Assembly: GCA_027924585.1 (NCBI GenBank)
Contig: BSBM01000299.1
Span: 27,566,501 to 27,630,500 of the forward strand
DNA length: 64,000 nt
DNA from: Larix kaempferi
Lineage: Eukaryota > Streptophyta > Pinopsida > Pinales > Pinaceae
Direction of reading: 5' to 3'
In this document: piece after piece, positions 59,080 through 64,000 of the stretch
Position numbering within the stretch: the first letter of the stretch is position 1
Layout of the letters: each line of letters starts with the position of its first letter
The notes under the pieces: generated by a model
What the model was told of the DNA's origin: nothing
The model's input: the letters and a program-made list of their open reading frames with translations, nothing else
The model's database searches: none
Program-made: the position numbers and the translations under genes

Positions 59080-59840
59080 AGGGTTTCCGAAAAATCTCAC
59101 CACATAACCTCACCATCTCCCCTCTCATCCCATCATCTTCCTCTCACGTTTTCCTTCCATCCACGTGCCAACATCCTCCACGATCCCGCTCCCTCTCGCC
59201 TCCCTTCCTCACACCATATCAGTGCCTTCCCTTTCTGCAATTCGCACCTCCCCCACCCGTGTGCACTCCCTCTCTAACATTGCCCTTTTCCATTGCACTC
59301 GCCCTCCATCCACGCACCTTAATCCACAACACCTCCGTTTCATTTGGCTCCACCACTCACCATCCTATTGCACTCTCCCTCACGCGTTCCCTTCCTCCTG
59401 CACACCCTCGCTCTCGTCCCCACTCCCTACCGTCGCGGCACTCCCTCTACCTCCTGCCACTCATACCCTGCGGCCCTGCTCTCATCCTTCTCCAACCCAC
59501 GACCATGCTACTCCACGCAGCACGCGCATTCCCCACGGTTCCTTCGCTCCACTGCACCATCACACTCCACCTCACGCCAACTCCCCACGCCATCCTCCCT
59601 AGCACCCACGCTCATCCCTTCTCCCCCGCGTCATTCCCTCCACATTCCATTCCACTCTAGCCGCGCCTACTCCCTCTGCTTACCCCTTCTACTCCAACGC
59701 TGCACCCGTGCTTTGACCTGCACGCTTTGCCTCACCTCTAATCGTTGCCACCAAACGCTCACACACCCCTTCATTCATCCGTCACTCCACGCTATCGTCT
59801 CACCCTTCTGCACTCCACGCCATTTCACCATTAAACCCTG
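59080..59840 (+). other. Pyrimidine-rich leader
   Basis: About 760 bases are dominated by C and T on the plus strand (runs such as CTCCCTCACGCGTTCCCTTC), with G rare, against AT-rich DNA on both sides. Two overlapping open frames here (58980-59660 and 59344-59841) read Pro/Ser/His/Leu-rich, as any such composition would. I do not call them genes. The next 300 bases (59870-60135) are TTA/TA-rich with (TA)n at about 60055-60073 and (TTA)n at 60074-60098. Confidence 0.75.
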
Positions 59841-60506
59841 AATTCGTCCTCACTTCAAAAACAAAACATTATAATAATAATTATTATTATATTTTAAAAA
59901 AAAAAATTGTCGTTTAAATAAAAGTATAATAAATTATTATTACAATTAATAATAATTGTTATTATCTTATTATTAATAATTTTTAATAATAGTAAGAATA
60001 AATATATATTTTTAATAATTGTAGTTATTACAATTATTAAAGAAAAAAAAAGAATATATATATATATATATATATTATTATTATTATTATTATTATTACA
60101 TTTTAGTAATAATTATTATTATTAAAAAAAAATAATCAAAATCAAAAGTCCAAGAGGAAAAAAAGAGAAGAAAAAGAAACACATTTGAGGTTATTACACC
60201 TTTTTGGTGTTTACTTATTGAAAAAAAACATTATTATTATCTCAATTAATAATTGTGTAAATCATTACAATTATTAAAAATTAAAAAAAAAAAAGAAAAA
60301 AAAGAGAGATCAATTTGTCGAAGGAAGCCAAAGACCAGTTGTCATCAAAGAAGACCAAGTCAAATAAGATATTTAGGAAAAAAAATTATTGTCAAAGAAG
60401 TTGAAGATCAGTTATCGTCGAAGAGCAATATCAAGTCAGAAGAAGACCCTTATCATCAAGAAATAAAGTCAAAGGAAACCAACTATCATCGAAAAAGTTA
60501 GGAACA

Positions 60507-61340
60507 ATGGAAAACGCATATTCAGTAATGAAGTCAAAACTACAAGCAGCACTCGATGAATTAGACCAGTATAAAGCAAGCAGTAAATGCTTACAAGCTG
60601 AGATTGAGACACAGAAGTTCTTGAAGGAGTGGAGAGACGATGAGAATCGTCATTTATGGAATCAAAATTGTCAGCTAGAACAAACCATAAGAGATAACAA
60701 GAAAATGTTATTTGATGGAAGTGATAATGATTTAGAAGAAGAAATAAAGCATTTAAACCAGCTCGTTAGAGACAAAAATGATGAATTGACACAAGTCTAG
60801 AGGAAGCTACAAAGTCAAGAATCAGACATAGGTCAACACCAACAAAAGAATGAAGAACTCTTGCAGACATACGACGCTACTAAAAAGACACACAAAGTGG
60901 AAATTAAGAAAATCAATGACACATTAGCAAACAATACCGAAGAACTATTTCGACTAAGAATTCATAACAAAACATTACTTACAAAAATAAGAAAGTTGAA
61001 AAATAGTAAGAAGATGGAACACTCTAATGAAGACCTAGAAGGAAAAATACTAGAACAACAAGAAGAAAACCATGATCTGAAAAATCATAATCAAGAACTA
61101 GAGAAACAAATTGAGATGTTTAAAGAGGACAAAAACTCACAGGACAAAAGGTTCGAGAAAATTCAAAGTAATAACAATCTATTAGAGAGAAAATTAGCGC
61201 AAATCCAGGAGGAAGCATCCAGATCCTGAGGAAAACGAAGTCATGTTGAAGTAAAATCAGTCCTCGACGCAATTCAAAAAGAAGTCACTACAGCGAAAAA
61301 ACAAACATCCAAAACTCCTTATCGACACCCCCAATTATAA
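60507..61340 (+). pseudogene. Coiled-coil protein ORF of the compact element
   Basis: ATG 60507 opens a frame reaching TAA 61338-61340, about 277 codons. It is interrupted only by TAG 60798-60800 (a Gln codon expected) and TGA 61227-61229 (an Arg codon expected). Composition is rich in Lys, Glu, Gln, Asn and Leu with heptad spacing over nearly the whole length, for example residues near ALDELDQY, EEIKHLNQLVRDKND, LFRLRIHNKTLLTKIRKL and DLKNHNQELEKQIEM. No zinc knuckle, transmembrane segment or enzyme motif is seen. I do not recognise the protein. A structural gag substitute or a captured host coiled-coil gene are both possible. The preceding 60300-60500 carries degenerate repeats of GAAGACCAGTTGTCATC / GTCGAAG. 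Confidence 0.75.
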
Positions 61341-61658
61341 ACGTCATTTTGACCAACGACAGGGTCAAAATGAACTTACACAGAGAAATCATGTCGTAAG
61401 ACAAGTAAGAACATCAAATCAAAATACTAAACAAACGAGAAAACCCATCTCACAAAGCGATCAAATAGCTCCGATAAAAATAGATCTCGGATGGACCACA
61501 TCATAGACGATGCGACAGTTCTTGTTTGGAATTCGTAACTCGTATCGCCTCATTTCATCAAGTATCGCAAATACAAAAAAAAATCCAGAGATGATGGTTC
61601 AAGCTAAAAGAAGACATAACCCTTGTCTTCAATAAGCTTTGAGGACAAAGATTCTCTT

Positions 61659-61671
61659 AAGGGGAAGGCAA
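61659..61671 (+). other. Polypurine tract of the compact element
   Basis: AAGGGGAAGGCAA lies directly before the LTR start TGTAACA. The single C near the end is unusual. Confidence 0.85.
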
Positions 61672-61800
61672 TGTAACAAATAATTAATAATACATTAATA
61701 TTAATAATAAGTAGGAGTAATAGTTAATGAGAGGATGCGTCCCCTCAAATAGGCAATGCCCAAGCTACTATAAAAGTGGGCCAACAATTGTATATTTATC
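61672..61800 (+). repeat. 3' LTR of the compact element, truncated
   Basis: It matches the first 129 bases of the 5' LTR, then stops at TATTTATC, where G4 gag sequence begins (AGAGGGTAGG). The last 115 bases are missing. Confidence 0.9.
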
Positions 61801-62032
61801 AGAGGGTAGGTTGTCTGTGGGGTTTGGCCCCGGTGAGGCTTTGGAGTAAGGCCTCATTTATGGCTTGCTATTCTCTTCTTTCTTGCATATTTTCGTCCGT
61901 GAAACTTTGAAATTCAGCATGTAGGTTTTGCATGGATCTCATCAGATCCAAGTTTAGTTCCACCACAATTTCTTGCTCTCGTGGTGGGGAATTTAGATTT
62001 CCCTGTATACTGCTGCCTTGTTCTGCATTCAT
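61801..62032 (-). pseudogene. gag: G4 gag N-terminus
   Basis: The start ATG at 62032 and the following codons match G1 gag (SPPREQEIVVELN, LMRSMQNLHAEFQSF). A CAG-to-TAG change makes a stop at 61868-61870 (complement). The fragment ends at 61801 where the compact element's LTR begins, so only about 77 codons remain. Confidence 0.85.
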
Positions 62033-62200
62033 TTTTCTCATACTGCCTGTACCTGAAAGTTATATAAGTATATGTTCACAGAAAACAATTTGTTAGTTAA
62101 TTCTTCACATAAAACGTAATACAATATTTTAAACAAAGTTTTCTGTATGGGCAGCGGTGTTTGGTAGCGAGCCCAATAGGTCGCTTAGGTTTTTTAACTT

Positions 62201-62212
62201 GCTGTGATACCA
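62201..62212 (-). other. Primer-binding site of G4
   Basis: The complement reads TGGTATCACAGC, with one change from the consensus and two bases from the LTR, as in G1. Confidence 0.88.
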
Positions 62213-62214
62213 CT

Positions 62215-62936
62215 TGTAATGTCCCAAAAATAGAAAAAAATTTAAAATTTTGCCCGTCCCTGTAATAGATGTTGTTTGCAGTTAAAATAGTCGCAAGTTA
62301 ATTCTGATACTAGAAAAATATGTAAATACTGATTGTAACAAAAGAGGGTCTACCATTTCTGAGAATTCATGATCTCTCTAGCTTTTTACATACTCAATTC
62401 TGCGGAAGCAATGTAGAAATAAATACTGATGTATCCTAGTTACGAGTTTACAATAGCCGGTGTAACTGAAATAACAATTCTTTCATACTGTTTTAATGAA
62501 TGCATATGAATGTATTATAAATGTCTGAATGGCACCTTCAGGTGATATGGCCTTTGTTGATGAGGGATGTGAGTGCTATGATGGGTCACTAGTAGCAAAA
62601 GGGGCGAAGGAATAAATACCCCAGTAGGGCTACCGAGAGGTAAGAGCAATCTTGGGTGTTTCTGGACTTACTTAGCATCTTTGCTAATACCATACTTTCA
62701 TGTTTGTTTTTGGAGGTATTTCTCCTATGACAATTCCACCCTAGAGAATCTGTCCATTCTCTACCAATTGTTTAAGTTTTACAAGGTATAATGTCATGAG
62801 TGATGGTCAAGTACTTTAGTGGGTAAACCAACTACGAAAGTTTATAGTACCCAAGAGGTTTGCAAATGTAAATATTTATGGTAGGAGGACCCTATGCATA
62901 CTAAGCAAAATCGTGGTTAATGTCACATGACAACAC
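62215..62936 (-). repeat. Right LTR of G4 (outer end cut by copia A3)
   Basis: 62215-62724 matches the left LTR, including the stem-loop at 62672-62687. 62725-62936 has no other copy in the window but is probably LTR continuing, since the homology ends only because the left copy is interrupted. The family's LTRs may be several kilobases long. Confidence 0.72.
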
Positions 62937-63636
62937 TGTTGATGTATATGTAACTTCGGAATGTATTTCACCCATATATTTCATATATGTATTTTGTACT
63001 CCTATAGAGATGGAATTATTCCTCTATATAGAAGTGTTTGTATTCCTATAGAGATGTTATTATTCCTCTATACGAAAGTGTCGTCACTTATATTGTAAGT
63101 GTCGTAACTTATACTTGATGGGTTATTAGACCACCTTGTTGGGGTCGGCCTTGTATATTCATGTGGGTCGAAGGGTTATTAGACCACCCTATTGGGGGTC
63201 GTCCATGTGGGTCAAAGGGTTATTAGATCACGAAGTGTGGGGTCAGCCTAGATTAATTTAACCATGGGTTAAGCTAGACATGTAGGCCCCATTAGTTTAT
63301 TGGGCAGGACAGAACAAGTATAAATAGAGATCAGGAGATCTCTATTTGATCATTCATTCACACACTTCTCTCATTCGGAAAGTGGTGCACTTGTGAGAAG
63401 GAGGCTCTGCTACTAGGAGAAGACTATCTCTTATATTCTGGATGTATCATTGCTCTATCTATCTCTGAGGAAGTTATTGGGGTTTTTCACCTTTATGGTT
63501 TTCCCCAAGTAAACTCTGTGTCTCTTGTGTGCTTGAATTATTCTGTCCATGATTGATATGCTGTAGATTTGTTGTACATGTTGTTCTATCAGTTAAGATC
63601 CTATATGAAATTGAATTAAATTCTGAAAATTTAACA
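62937..63636 (+). repeat. 5' LTR of copia A3 (700 bp)
   Basis: It starts TGTTGATGTATATG and ends TTAACA. It is about 110 bases longer than A1's, mainly from three copies of GGGTTATTAGA-CAC (63120-63150, 63173-63204, 63217-63248) and a repeated TTCCTCTATA segment. Confidence 0.93.
63319..63327 (+). promoter_or_regulatory. TATA box of A3 LTR
   Basis: TATAAATAG, about 70 bases after the triplicated upstream motif, in the same context (AGAGATC) as in A1. Confidence 0.75.
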
Positions 63637-63648
63637 TGGTATCATAGC
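63637..63648 (+). other. Primer-binding site of A3
   Basis: TGGTATCATAGC has one change from the consensus and directly follows the LTR. Confidence 0.92.
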
Positions 63649-64000
63649 TAGCCTGAAAGACGGCATGGTATGGCATGTATGACACCTGTTGCACTTACGA
63701 TGCTTGGGATTGATATAGAAAAAACTAGTCATTGTAGAAATTTTGCTATAAATCCAATTTGGCGAAGTTTTCGGATCTGAAACTTCTACAGGTCAAATAT
63801 CAGATCACCATGTACCTTGTGTCCAAAGGACAACTTCTAATTTGTTGTACTTTGTGTTTTATGATCTGTACAATATAGGGTTTCTGCCTCTTCCACATCT
63901 GAGTCATAAATAGGTGACCTTGGAAAAAAGGTCATAACTTGGGCTAGGAAGCTCCAAATGAAATTTCGTAAAAATGGACAGGTAGTGCACGGACTGTAAT

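Larger units (their letters stand above)
58748..61800 (+). mobile_element. Non-autonomous LTR element with coiled-coil ORF
   Basis: A 244-bp LTR (58748-58991), a primer-binding site, a C/T-rich leader, an AT-rich spacer, a coiled-coil reading frame, a polypurine tract and a truncated second LTR (61672-61800) are in order. The tail before the 3' LTR (CTTTGAGGACAAAG, then CTCTTAAGGGG) resembles the 3' ends of plant gypsy elements. No capsid, zinc knuckle, protease, RT or integrase motif is seen in any frame. It would depend on another element's enzymes. The protein-coding cargo sets it apart from ordinary TRIM or LARD elements. Confidence 0.82.
58241..62936 (-). mobile_element. Ty3/gypsy remnant G4 with embedded element
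   Basis: Two G1-type LTR copies (58241-58747 and 62215 onward) flank the start of gag and its primer-binding site. Nearly all internal sequence is missing and replaced by the plus-strand element 58748-61800. The right LTR probably runs on to 62936, where copia A3 starts. Confidence 0.82.
62937..64000 (+). mobile_element. Ty1/copia element A3, 5' end only
   Basis: LTR, primer-binding site and the first 350 bases of leader lie at the right edge, in plus orientation. The gag gene would lie beyond the window. The leader (63800-63990) matches the A2 leader in reverse. Confidence 0.92.

Noticed and set aside
58980-59660. 226-codon open frame rich in Pro, Ser, His and Leu, overlapping a second one
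   Set aside because: It begins inside the LTR/primer site, and several frames are open at once. This is expected from C/T-rich sequence with few purines.

Overview
This is plant nuclear DNA, most likely intergenic heterochromatin of a large-genome seed plant. The window is almost entirely LTR retrotransposons of the Ty3/gypsy and Ty1/copia types. Their primer-binding sites match the plant initiator Met-tRNA (TGGTATCAGAGC and variants), the sequence is AT-rich, and no intact host gene is visible. The elements are old, nested and broken by frameshifts and stop codons. A gymnosperm would fit, but that is a guess from repeat style and not a demonstrated placement.

Layout. 1-3085: minus-strand Ty3/gypsy copy (G1) running off the left edge, with gag, protease, RT and the start of an LTR. 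3086-7010: unassigned DNA, a possible solo LTR (4806-6005) and an AT-rich array. 7011-16048: plus-strand Ty3/gypsy element (G3) with a 4.3-kb 5' LTR and broken gag-protease-RT-RNase H-integrase. A plus-strand copia (A1, 16049-20673) cuts it off at the end of pol. A related copia in inverted orientation (A2, 20674-about 26694) cuts A1 off in turn. A2 abuts a remnant of a different copia family (B, about 26695-29525, minus). A second minus-strand gypsy copy (G2, 29526-29642 and 36507-38673) is split by a complete 6.86-kb copia (C, 29643-36506) with matching 502-bp LTRs and a 5-bp target duplication ACTTG.

38674-53273 is mostly unrecognised AT-rich DNA. It holds low-complexity arrays, a 300-bp direct duplication, a tRNA-like SINE head, and two gene scraps about 0.8 kb apart: the N-terminus of a PP2C phosphatase and the juxtamembrane/P-loop part of a CLV1/BAM-like receptor kinase. 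53274-57441 is a second copy of the long G3-type LTR. 58241-62936 is a third G1-type gypsy remnant (G4, minus). It contains a compact plus-strand LTR element (58748-61800) with no gag or pol: a pyrimidine-rich leader, then a coiled-coil reading frame of about 277 codons. At the right edge a third copia-A copy (A3, 62937-64000) begins.

The points most worth a second look are this non-autonomous coiled-coil element, the large tandem-repeat blocks between pol and the 3' LTR in copia families C and A, a stem-loop in the gypsy LTRs whose paired bases change together, and a motif upstream of the copia TATA boxes that occurs one to three times per LTR. Element names A1-A3, B, C and G1-G4 are labels used only in this annotation.
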